Positions 9,639 to 15,701 of a stretch of DNA of 19,405 nucleotides are shown one piece after another; the first letter of the stretch is position 1, and each line of letters begins with the position of its first letter. The notes beneath the pieces were generated by a model. It had not been told where the DNA came from and did not search any database. It worked only from the letters and a program-made list of their open reading frames with translations. The DNA is taken from the NCBI GenBank assembly GCA_944342125.1, contig CALVMF010000015.1, forward strand, positions 1 to 19,405, read 5' to 3'. The translations under genes and the position numbers were made by a program. The stretch is from an uncultured Bacilli bacterium (GTDB lineage: Bacteria; Bacillota_I; Bacilli_A; RFN20; CAG-826).

Positions 9639-10085
9639 CAGTAGGTACAAAATTTTTGCACATGAATTAGAATTTTCAGTGGATAGGAAATTTGCTGATT
9701 TTAAAATCCAAAAAAGCAGTTAGTTTTTTTAGGCTTACGAAATAAATGTCGGTATAGTGTCGCCAAAATGTCGGAATAAAAATTAAAAATAATGCTCGAA
9801 AAAAAGAGATAATAATTCAAAATCGAGAAAAAGAAAACATCTACTTTGTTGCTTAAGTTCTTTTGACTTTTCATTCTTTAATTTTCGCCACCACATTCTT
9901 AATGAGGTAATTCGATATTGATTGGAGTTGTCGTGCTAGTGCAAAATTTTGCCCGAAATGGCAATTTTTTGCACTTCCTATTTTTACAGATAGTGCTTCT
10001 TAAAATTTTAAGGAACAAAAAAGATTATATTGTGTGAAAATTAAAGAATATTTAGCTAACTTTGTGATAAGGCTTTATATGGTTT
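9639..10085. other. Non-coding AT-rich stretch with several palindromes
   Basis: I see no credible gene here. Two copies of AAATGTCGG lie at 9744-9752 and 9766-9774. The first sits inside CGAAATAAATGTCG (9738-9751), one mismatch from the palindrome at 11941-11954 before the second ATPase. A longer imperfect hairpin at 9938-9975 pairs AGTGCAAAA with TTTTGCACT and TTGCC with GGCAA around a CGAAAT loop. A related TTTTTGCAC occurs at 9652-9660. These look like protein-binding or structural repeats of the island edge, but no function can be assigned. Confidence 0.5.
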
Positions 10086-10120
10086 CCGTAAAAGTTTAAG
10101 TAGAACTTAAATTTTTACGG
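10086..10120 (+). repeat. Palindromic hairpin, copy 1, upstream of first ATPase
   Basis: CCGTAAAAGTTTAAGT and ACTTAAATTTTTACGG form 16-bp arms around the three-base centre AGA, with one G-T wobble. The same palindrome recurs 73-74 bases downstream at 10157-10195, ending at the ribosome binding site of the first ATPase. The pairing of two near-identical palindromes before one gene suggests an operator pair or RNA hairpins. Confidence 0.65.
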
Positions 10121-10156
10121 GAATTTTAGAATTTTTTACTTGCTTTCTTTAAGAAT

Positions 10157-10195
10157 TTTCGTAAAAATTAAAGTACAACTTAAATTTTTACGAAA
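10157..10195 (+). promoter_or_regulatory. Palindromic hairpin, copy 2, abutting the ATPase ribosome binding site
   Basis: Eighteen-base arms starting TTTCGTAAAAATTAAAGT and ACTTAAATTTTTACGAAA surround ACA with a single mismatch. The right arm ends in the first As of the ribosome binding site AAAGGAA (10193-10199), ten bases before ATG 10209. If formed in RNA, the stem would partly hide that site. If bound as DNA, it is placed to repress. Autoregulation by the ATPase's own winged-helix segment is possible but only a guess. Confidence 0.6.
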
Positions 10196-10208
10196 GGAAT
10201 TTATTTTT

Positions 10209-11447
10209 ATGATTTCTAGAACTATTAAAAATTCAATTATAAGAGCCATGAGTTTAAAACCAGTTGTATTAATTAGTGGAGCTAGGCAGGTCGGCAAAAC
10301 AGTAATTTGTCAAGAAATTAAACAAGAATTCAATTTTAATTATGTTTCACTAGACAATATTAGGGAAAGAGAAGTTGCTTTAAGAGATCCTGAACTCTTT
10401 TTAGAATTGCATAAAGCACCACTTATTATTGACGAAGTTCAATTTGCTCCAAAATTATTCGATGTAATAGAAGGAATCGTTAATAAAAGGAAATTTGATG
10501 GATTCGACAATAAAGGGATGTATATTTTAACTGGATCTCAATCATTCAAATTGATGAAAGGTGTGACTCAATCAATGGCTGGAAGGGTTGCTCTTATCGA
10601 TATGCTTCCGTTGTCTTTGAAAGAGACACAAAATGTTAAAGAAGATAAATTTAAAATTGATCCATTGGTTAATAACGAAATTCTTAAGAGCAGCAAACTA
10701 AATAACGACGACATTTATAATTTTATTGTTAAAGGTTTTTATCCAGAGCTTTATGATGAAAATTCATCAATAAATAGTGATGAATTTTATAGTTATTATG
10801 TAAGAACATACATCGAAAGAGATGTTTCTGAAATTATTCAATTAAAAGATAAACTTAAGTTTCAAAGATTTATGGAAATACTTGCTTCTTTGACTGGAGA
10901 AGAGTTTGTAGCAAATAGTATTGCTAAAGATTTAGGAGTTAGCTTACAAACAATTAATTCTTGGATTAGTGTTCTAGAAGCAACTAATATTATCTATTTT
11001 CTTCAACCTTATTTTGAATATTCTGTTTTAAAGAGGGCTATTAAAAGAAGCAAATTATATTTTTACGATACTGGCTTAGCAGCTTATTTAGCGCGATTAA
11101 ATAACGTTGATGTTTTAAGAAATTCGTATTTTTGTGGTCGCTTTGTTGAGACTTTTATAATTAACGAGATTATTAAATCCTTTAAAAACAATAATAAAAA
11201 CGTGAGTTTTTATTATTATAGGGATTTTGATCAAAACGAAATTGACCTTTTATACATAGAAGATGGAATTATGCATTTTATCGAGTGCAAAAGTGGAATC
11301 AGCTATAGTAAAGCAGATGTAAAGGCATTTAAAAAGGTAAAAAAGGAAACAAAAATGACCATTGGCTTATCGGCACTTATTTGTTTTACAGATTCAATTT
11401 ACACTTTAGATGAAGAAGTTTATTGCCTTCCTGTTCGTAGCATTTGA
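10209..11447 (+). CDS. AAA ATPase with DUF4143-type C-terminus (first copy)
   Basis: The 412-residue product has Walker A GARQVGKT (24-31), Walker B LIIDE (72-76), a sensor-like TGSQ (108-111) and AGR (124-126). A winged-helix-like segment follows at about 217-268 (NSIAKDLGVSLQTINSWI). The C-terminus has a PD-(D/E)xK-like pattern, EID (344-346) then IECK (358-361). This is the domain order of AAA_14/DUF4143 ATPases, cytoplasmic NTPases that are abundant, patchily distributed and of unproven role. ATG 10209 is chosen because AAAGGAA lies ten bases upstream and the protein then begins MISRTI, typical of the family. A TTG at 10140 would run through the palindrome and is rejected. The gene is monocistronic by appearance, with palindromes upstream and no clear terminator. 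It belongs to a different subgroup from the ATPase at 11976. Confidence 0.9.
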   Translation: MISRTIKNSIIRAMSLKPVVLISGARQVGKTVICQEIKQEFNFNYVSLDNIREREVALRDPELFLELHKAPLIIDEVQFAPKLFDVIEGIVNKRKFDGFDNKGMYILTGSQSFKLMKGVTQSMAGRVALIDMLPLSLKETQNVKEDKFKIDPLVNNEILKSSKLNNDDIYNFIVKGFYPELYDENSSINSDEFYSYYVRTYIERDVSEIIQLKDKLKFQRFMEILASLTGEEFVANSIAKDLGVSLQTINSWISVLEATNIIYFLQPYFEYSVLKRAIKRSKLYFYDTGLAAYLARLNNVDVLRNSYFCGRFVETFIINEIIKSFKNNNKNVSFYYYRDFDQNEIDLLYIEDGIMHFIECKSGISYSKADVKAFKKVKKETKMTIGLSALICFTDSIYTLDEEVYCLPVRSI

Positions 11448-11772
11448 TTGTTTAATATAGAGAGAATTATCATCTTATTAATCATACATTTTGTGTTTGA
11501 AAAGTTTAACATATATTTTTGAAATTTAATAAATAGTCTGCAAAACCTCAGTATTTTTATAATTATTATATTGGCTTTTATGGTTTGTTTATTAGTTATC
11601 AATTTATCTTTTTCTTGTTTGGTTTCGCTTTTGAAAACTTGTATTTAAATACCAAAGATTTTACCTTTTAATTGTTTTCTACCTTTTTGATATGAAAATT
11701 TGCTGTTTGAACTGATGAATTAATAAAATAAATCAGTATAGCCGTGTGGAATGTATGTTCTATTAAAAATTT
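11448..11772. other. Gene-free AT-rich spacer between the two ATPases
   Basis: I see no open frame with a ribosome binding site here. It is mostly T-rich sequence. A weak short inverted repeat, ACTGAT at 11711-11716 with ATCAGT at 11732-11737, is the only structure before the operator-like palindromes that begin at 11774. A minus-strand open stretch across 11420-11602 has no start context or recognisable protein. Confidence 0.4.
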
Positions 11773-11773
11773 A

Positions 11774-11787
11774 TGGCATAAATGCCA
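11774..11787. promoter_or_regulatory. Operator-like palindrome O1 (TGGCATAAATGCCA)
   Basis: Six-base arms TGGCAT/ATGCCA surround AA. The site is followed by GAAATTT, as the two related sites downstream are followed by AAAATTT. Its start is 84 bases from that of O2. The family consensus over the three sites is YGRCATWWATGYCA. Confidence 0.6.
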
Positions 11788-11842
11788 GAAATTTCTAATA
11801 TAACTATTTAATCAAGAGGAAATATAGCGATATATTTAAAGG

Positions 11843-11848
11843 TATAAT
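11843..11848 (+). promoter_or_regulatory. Candidate -10 box TATAAT for the second ATPase
   Basis: A perfect TATAAT is followed ten bases later by palindrome O2 (11858-11871), which would then cover roughly the first transcribed bases. That is a classic repressor position. No convincing -35 box lies 16-18 bases upstream, so the promoter would be weak or activator-dependent. Confidence 0.45.
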
Positions 11849-11857
11849 GAAAAAAAC

Positions 11858-11871
11858 TGACATTTATGTCA
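11858..11871. promoter_or_regulatory. Operator-like palindrome O2 (TGACATTTATGTCA)
   Basis: Arms TGACAT/ATGTCA surround TT. The surrounding bases 11848-11880 closely match 11931-11961 (ATGAAAAAA, palindrome, AAAAATTT), so this is a direct repeat of about 30 bases. It sits just after a TATAAT box. Confidence 0.65.
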
Positions 11872-11940
11872 AAAATTTTTAGTGAAATTAAAGCAATTTA
11901 TTGTTAAATTAATACTAAGGAAGTGAAGTGATGAAAAAAC

Positions 11941-11954
11941 CGACATAAATGTCA
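11941..11954. promoter_or_regulatory. Operator-like palindrome O3 (CGACATAAATGTCA)
   Basis: Core GACATAAATGTC is the exact reverse complement of the O2 core. O3 starts 83 bases after O2. It overlaps a possible ATG at 11949 and ends 21 bases before the preferred ATPase start at 11976. This argues that the true start is downstream of the site. Confidence 0.65.
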
Positions 11955-11975
11955 AAAATTTGGAGTATACAAATT

Positions 11976-13268
11976 ATGCAAATAGAAAGGGATAAATATT
12001 TGATCAAGTTAATAATAAGAAGAAGCAATGGGCTCATAAAAATTATTACAGGCATAAGAAGATCTGGTAAATCTTATCTTTTAAACAATTTATTTTATGA
12101 ATATTTAAAAAAGGATGGGGTAGACGATTCGCATATTATTAAGTTCTCTTTTGATTCTAGCATGGATTTAGGCTTAATTGGTGAAGACGTGATAGAAATA
12201 AATAGTGCTAAAAAGAAAGTCAATCCACAAAAATTTATGAACTACATTAAAACTCGAATAATCGATGATAAAAAATATTATCTCTTGCTAGATGAGGTTC
12301 AGGAATTAGAAGCTTTTGAACGGGTTTTAAATTCGTATTTAAGAGAAAGCAATATAGATATATATGTAACGGGAAGTAACTCAAAATTTTTATCGAGTGA
12401 TATAATTACAGAATTTGCTGGTCGTGGTGATGAAATTCATGTTTTACCACTTTCTTTTTCAGAATTTATTTCTTGTTATAATGGATCAATAGATGAAGCA
12501 TTAGATAACTATTTTGTTTATGGAGGTCTTCCTGCTGTAGCTTTAATGAAAAATGAAGAACAAAAAGTCCAATATTTAAATACCCAGATTTATAGCGTCT
12601 ATTTGAAGGATATAATTCAAAGATACAAATTAAAAAATCAAGATTCAATAAGTGAGTTAATGGAGGTGTTAGCATCAGGAATTGCTACTTTTGTTAACCC
12701 TTTGAAACTTTCAAATACCTTTAGAAGCATAAAAAAAGAAGATATAAGTTACACAACTATTTCTAATTATATTAAATATATGGAAGAAGCTTTTATAATC
12801 AAAACAGCAAAACGTTATGATGTAAAAGGGAAAAAATATATATCTACACCTTATAAGATATATTTCGAGGATGTTGGGCTTAGAAACGCCAAACTCAATT
12901 TTCGACAAATTGAAGATACTCACTTAATGGAAAATATTATCTTTAATGAATTAAGATATCGTGACTATAATGTTGATGTTGGGGTAGTAGAACATAGAAC
13001 GACTTTAAATGGCAAAACCGAACGAAAATATTTTGAAGTCGACTTTGTGGCTAATTTAGGAAGGGAAAAATATTATATTCAAAGCGCATATGATATCCCT
13101 GATGTCACTAAATTGAAGCAAGAGACTAAATCATTCGATTTAATAAGTGATTCTTTTAAAAAGATAATAATTGTAAATAAAACTATAAAACCACGAACAA
13201 CAGAAAACGGGTATTCGATAATTAGTTTAAAAGATTTTTTGTTAAATCCTAATAGTTTGGATTTGTAG
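11976..13268 (+). CDS. AAA ATPase with DUF4143 domain (second copy, different subgroup)
   Basis: The 430-residue product begins MQIERDKYLIKLI. It has Walker A GIRRSGKS (26-33), Walker B YLLLDE (102-107), sensor-like VTGSNS (131-136) and AGR (148-150). A winged-helix-like part follows around 225-285, then a C-terminal DUF4143 domain with EVDFVAN and YYIQSAYD. This matches the common AAA_14/DUF4143 ATPase subgroup, whose cellular job is not settled. The nuclease-like E-x-K of the first ATPase is here I-Q-S, so that site is probably not catalytic. ATG 11976 is preferred: GGAG lies at 11962-11965 with a ten-base gap, and the family begins there. ATG 11949 would add nine residues, but it sits inside palindrome O3. 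The three evenly spaced palindromes upstream suggest tight regulation. Confidence 0.92.
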   Translation: MQIERDKYLIKLIIRRSNGLIKIITGIRRSGKSYLLNNLFYEYLKKDGVDDSHIIKFSFDSSMDLGLIGEDVIEINSAKKKVNPQKFMNYIKTRIIDDKKYYLLLDEVQELEAFERVLNSYLRESNIDIYVTGSNSKFLSSDIITEFAGRGDEIHVLPLSFSEFISCYNGSIDEALDNYFVYGGLPAVALMKNEEQKVQYLNTQIYSVYLKDIIQRYKLKNQDSISELMEVLASGIATFVNPLKLSNTFRSIKKEDISYTTISNYIKYMEEAFIIKTAKRYDVKGKKYISTPYKIYFEDVGLRNAKLNFRQIEDTHLMENIIFNELRYRDYNVDVGVVEHRTTLNGKTERKYFEVDFVANLGREKYYIQSAYDIPDVTKLKQETKSFDLISDSFKKIIIVNKTIKPRTTENGYSIISLKDFLLNPNSLDL

Positions 13269-13277
13269 GTTAATAAA

Positions 13278-13366
13278 TTTTGTTAAATGAATACGAATAA
13301 CATTTTTTCTCGAAAAGAATTATGTTTCTTTTCATTTAAAACTCTTGAAAAACGCATTTAACAAAA
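13278..13366 (+). terminator. Nested inverted repeats downstream of the second ATPase
   Basis: A 12-bp perfect inverted repeat, TTTTGTTAAATG at 13278-13289 and CATTTAACAAAA at 13355-13366, encloses an 8-bp hairpin, GAAAAGAA at 13312-13319 with TTCTTTTC at 13326-13333. It starts ten bases after the ATPase stop, so a terminator or mRNA-protecting structure is plausible. The stems are AT-rich and no clean U-tail follows, so this is only a candidate. Confidence 0.4.
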
Positions 13367-13604
13367 ATAATTTTCGGTCTCAAAACATCTATCGATGATA
13401 TTAGGGAAAAATATAGAGAATTTAAATCACATAATTTATCTTTAATTTGATTTTCTTCTAATCTTTAATTACTTTGTTTGATTAATAATTTTTCGATGTT
13501 TTAAACTTTATAATAATATGGTTTTGTTTGCTGAACATGCAGTGTATCTTCGCTGAGCTTCAATATTTGAGTAGTTAATAATCTATACAAAATTACTTTT
13601 AATT
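13367..13604. other. Gene-free AT-rich stretch before the inverted-repeat cassette
   Basis: I see no gene. The only promoter-like element is TATAAT at 13509-13514, without a good -35 box. Translating the stretch just upstream of the terminase remnant in the frames checked gives early stops and no recognisable terminase sequence. Confidence 0.4.
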
Positions 13605-13607
13605 GTG

Positions 13608-13632
13608 AGCTAGAGAATTCTTTCTAGCTCAC
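13608..13632 (+). repeat. Left copy of 25-bp inverted repeat bounding the cassette
   Basis: This 25-base element begins AGCTAGAGAATTC and ends CTAGCTCAC. Its exact reverse complement occurs at 15595-15619. The copy is itself a hairpin: GTGAGCTAGA at 13605-13614 pairs with TCTAGCTCAC at 13623-13632 around an asymmetric eight-base loop. The asymmetric loop shows that the two copies are truly inverted relative to each other. The terminase-like reading frame starts right at its inner edge. Confidence 0.8.
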
Positions 13633-13827
13633 AAACTATACTATAACAATAATCCGATAATGAAGTGGTGCTTAGCCAGTACTCAAGCCAAGGCTGATGT
13701 GAATGGCTATATCCAACCATCGAAACTTAACTCTAGGATTAAAAGAATAGATGGAACATTAGCCACCATTATTGCTTATGCGACTTTAGATAGGTATAGG
13801 CTTGATTATGAATCGATTTGTGCTTGA
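13633..13827 (+). pseudogene. Phage large terminase (TerL) C-terminal remnant
   Basis: The frame through 13651-13827 reads NNPIMKWCLASTQAKAD, then NGYIQPSK, then KRIDGTLATIIAYATLDRYR, ending at TGA. By family knowledge this is the C-terminal end of Terminase_1-type large terminases: the NNP-hydrophobic-W block, the N-G-x-I-x-P-x-K block and the R-I-D-G motif before the final helix. About 60-65 residues remain of a protein normally over 500, with no start and no ribosome binding site. The ATPase domain and most of the nuclease domain are missing. The remnant begins directly at the inner edge of the left inverted repeat, which suggests that the break point and the repeat are connected. It marks this stretch as prophage-derived. 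Confidence 0.82.
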
Positions 13828-13849
13828 AACACAAGAATCTCTAAAAGGC

Positions 13850-13875
13850 TTGACATTGAACTGGGGGGGTAAAAT
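13850..13875 (+). promoter_or_regulatory. Promoter-like site with a G7 tract in the spacer
   Basis: A perfect -35 box TTGACA (13850-13855) is followed by TAAAAT (13870-13875). The spacer is only 14 bases and contains seven consecutive Gs (13863-13869) in otherwise AT-rich DNA. A gain of two or three Gs would bring the spacing to 16-17, so strength could vary with tract length. Another -10 choice, TAAGAA at 13875-13880, gives a 19-base spacer. Confidence 0.5.
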
Positions 13876-13899
13876 AAGAATATGTAATTGGGAGGTTTT

Positions 13900-14169
13900 A
13901 TGTCATTTAGTAAGAAAAATATTATAAAAGAAGAAGATTATAGAAGATTAGCCTTAGATGTATTGTCAAAGTTGAATGTTATTAAGGTTCACGAACGAGG
14001 AGACTATTACGAAGAAATTGGTATACTTTCTGATGAAATATTTGATAAAGCTTTAACTTTAACAAAAAATAAAATTGATGATCTTGATTTAAATACTTTT
14101 AAAACTATCCTAATTAAAGTTTATAAAGAAGCCGGAATTGAAAAGGCTGATACTCATTTCAATAAGTAG
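13900..14169 (+). CDS. Small acidic helical protein of unknown function
   Basis: I do not recognise this 89-residue protein. It begins MSFSKKNIIKEEDYRRLA, is rich in Lys, Glu, Asp, Leu and Ile, and looks fully helical apart from a short HERGDYYEE turn region near 31-39. It has no signal peptide, membrane segment or cysteine. ATG 13900 is chosen because GGGAGG at 13890-13895 precedes it; a TTG at 13888 overlaps that site. It lies eight bases before the 443-residue membrane coiled-coil gene, so the two almost certainly form one transcript from the promoter-like site at 13850. It could be a small cytoplasmic partner or regulator of that protein, or a phage accessory protein. Context offers no more. 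Confidence 0.72.
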   Translation: MSFSKKNIIKEEDYRRLALDVLSKLNVIKVHERGDYYEEIGILSDEIFDKALTLTKNKIDDLDLNTFKTILIKVYKEAGIEKADTHFNK

Positions 14170-14177
14170 GAATTTTT

Positions 14178-15509
14178 ATGAATATTAGAGAAAGTTTACA
14201 AGAATATTGCAAGATAAAATCAGAGGAACTTGCATTAAAAAACTCGTATTATAGTAAATTAAGTGAAAACAAGCAAAAAATTTATGAAACTTATAATGAA
14301 AAGAAAAAGCAAGTAGAAGATTTATATTCATCAGATGTTCTACAAATAGAAAAACAAATAAAAGATGAAGAAAACAATATTGAAAAAATTAAGAATGATG
14401 TAAAGCAAGAAAATAGTGAAATTGACAGCTCTTTAAATCTCAGTAGAGCAAAGATATTAAAAAAAGATGTATCGGAAAAAAGAGACAAAAGTAAGACTTT
14501 TAATTACAATTTCTATGATTCTTTGGGCGATACGTGTAGTGAACTTGCTAAGAAATATAAAGTAGAATTTGATACTAATGATTATAATAAACAAAAGAAA
14601 TTGACATATGAAAGCTGTGACAAGCGTTTTGCTTTTTCATATGGAGTACGAAAAATATTTCCAAAATTAGGACTTGTAGGCGATATTGTTTTAATTGTTT
14701 GCTTTTTAATAGCTTTTGGAAGTGTATGCTCTCTTTTTGCAGTGCCAAGTAGTGAAATTGTTGCTGGTATTAGTGTTGCAATTTGTGCAATTTTCATATT
14801 CATTGGAGTGTATGATTTGGTAATTGGAAAAATTATCGATAAGAAAAAAAGTAAAGAAGCTTCCTTAATAAATGATTGTGTAAAAAACTTAGATAAAATT
14901 AATTCGATAATTTCGAATTATGGTCAGAAATTGAAACAAGAAATTACGAAAGAAAGCAAGAAACCAATTAATGTATTTTCTAGTAATATTGAAAGTTTAA
15001 AAGAAAATATAGAAAATTTTAACGCTTCAAAAATGCTGGAATTAAATGACATTGATAAAGAATGTAATAATAAAATTGATGAGAATAAAAAACAAATTGA
15101 TAATATGTTCAAAGATGATTTTAATGAATATAAAAATAAATTAAGCAATTATTCAGATTTCGAAAATGCCTTTAGGACAATTAAACTTTATAAAGAAGTA
15201 AATGCTAGTGAATTTTATGATTATTATCATGATTTTGAATTAAATAATATGGATGATTTTAAATATGCAACTAAAAAAATTAATGAGGTATTGGAAGAAA
15301 AGAAACAACGAGAAGAGGAAGAAATGAGAAAGCAAGAACAAGAAAGACTTGAAAAGAGAAAAAAAGAAGAAGAAAAAGCTAGACTTCTTAATGCCTTGCA
15401 AAGAAAGTGTAATGAATGTGAAGGTGGCTATGCTTGTCCTTTAAGGGAACATCTAACATCACCTTGTGCATCTTTTAGACCTAGACGTTCATTTTTTGAT
15501 AAAACTTAA
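14178..15509 (+). CDS. Coiled-coil membrane protein with C-terminal four-cysteine motif
   Basis: I do not recognise a family. The 443-residue product has a Lys/Glu-rich coiled coil (about 1-105), a short cysteine-containing region, two closely spaced membrane helices (about 168-188 and 193-215) forming a hairpin, a second coiled-coil or helical region (220-330), and a strongly charged Glu/Arg/Lys helix (370-402). It ends in a cysteine-rich tail: Cys411, Cys414, Cys420, Cys430 (C-x2-C-x5-CP-x8-C-x2-F-x-P). The tail resembles small zinc or Fe-S sites found in short phage or accessory proteins, but the metal is not known. Both long helical arms should lie on the same side of the membrane, presumably the cytoplasm. 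AGGAA at 14168-14172 supports ATG 14178. It follows the 89-residue gene by eight bases within the inverted-repeat cassette, so a phage-borne accessory or defence role is possible but unproven. Confidence 0.82.
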   Translation: MNIRESLQEYCKIKSEELALKNSYYSKLSENKQKIYETYNEKKKQVEDLYSSDVLQIEKQIKDEENNIEKIKNDVKQENSEIDSSLNLSRAKILKKDVSEKRDKSKTFNYNFYDSLGDTCSELAKKYKVEFDTNDYNKQKKLTYESCDKRFAFSYGVRKIFPKLGLVGDIVLIVCFLIAFGSVCSLFAVPSSEIVAGISVAICAIFIFIGVYDLVIGKIIDKKKSKEASLINDCVKNLDKINSIISNYGQKLKQEITKESKKPINVFSSNIESLKENIENFNASKMLELNDIDKECNNKIDENKKQIDNMFKDDFNEYKNKLSNYSDFENAFRTIKLYKEVNASEFYDYYHDFELNNMDDFKYATKKINEVLEEKKQREEEEMRKQEQERLEKRKKEEEKARLLNALQRKCNECEGGYACPLREHLTSPCASFRPRRSFFDKT

Positions 15510-15594
15510 AAACTTTATTTGCAAATGAGGGACGGATTTTTCTATCACCTCTTTTTTGGTATTGCATTGTTTGATAAAACTAAGGTAAGAAAAG

Positions 15595-15619
15595 GTGAGC
15601 TAGAAAGAATTCTCTAGCT
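15595..15619 (-). repeat. Right copy of 25-bp inverted repeat bounding the cassette
   Basis: Bases 15595-15619 (GTGAGCTAGAAAG...CTAGCT) are the exact reverse complement of 13608-13632. The outer bases of the local hairpin have decayed: GTG on the left now faces TAA, whereas the left copy keeps full 10-bp arms. No U-tail follows, which argues against a simple terminator. Confidence 0.8.
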
Positions 15620-15625
15620 TAAATA

Positions 15626-15672
15626 AAGGGGGTGCAAAGGGGGTGCGCCGTGCACACCCTAAACACCCCCTT
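15626..15672. repeat. GC-rich hairpin at the cassette edge
   Basis: Outer arms AAGGGGGTG (15626-15634) and CACCCCCTT (15664-15672) pair perfectly. An inner AGGGGGTGC/GCACACCCT pairing with one mismatch extends the structure, and its loop contains GCGCC. It is strikingly GC-rich for this DNA and sits seven bases beyond the right inverted repeat. It has no U-tail. Confidence 0.6.
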
Positions 15673-15701
15673 GATAAAACTCTATCGAAGTACAAGAAAT
15701 T

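Larger units (their letters stand above)
13608..15619. mobile_element. Inverted-repeat-bounded cassette with phage remnant and two orphan genes
   Basis: A perfect 25-bp inverted repeat bounds about 2.0 kb. The segment contains a large-terminase C-terminal remnant, a promoter-like site, an 89-residue gene and a 443-residue coiled-coil/membrane gene. No transposase or recombinase is inside. The boundaries could be mobile-element ends, recombination substrates for inversion, or two copies of a phage transcription-termination hairpin. Calling it a mobile element is inference; the repeat and the contents are seen directly. Confidence 0.45.
15496..15681 (+). repeat. Three copies of TTGATAAAACT
   Basis: The 11-mer occurs at 15496-15506 (last codons and stop region of the coiled-coil gene), 15571-15581 and 15671-15681, on the same strand. 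The copies are 75 and 100 bases apart. This may mark successive insertion or recombination junctions at the cassette end, or be chance in AT-rich DNA. Confidence 0.45.

Noticed and set aside
10140..10208. Longer N-terminus for the first ATPase from TTG at 10140
   Set aside because: The extra 23 residues are encoded by the palindrome and lack a ribosome binding site; ATG 10209 has AAAGGAA at proper distance and a family-typical start.
13660..13827. A separate small gene starting at ATG 13660
   Set aside because: No ribosome binding site precedes it, and the terminase-like similarity extends upstream of that ATG, so it is the tail of a truncated gene.
13900..15509. Toxin-antitoxin pair
   Set aside because: The sizes and features (a 443-residue membrane coiled-coil protein) match no toxin-antitoxin type I know, and no toxin motif is visible.
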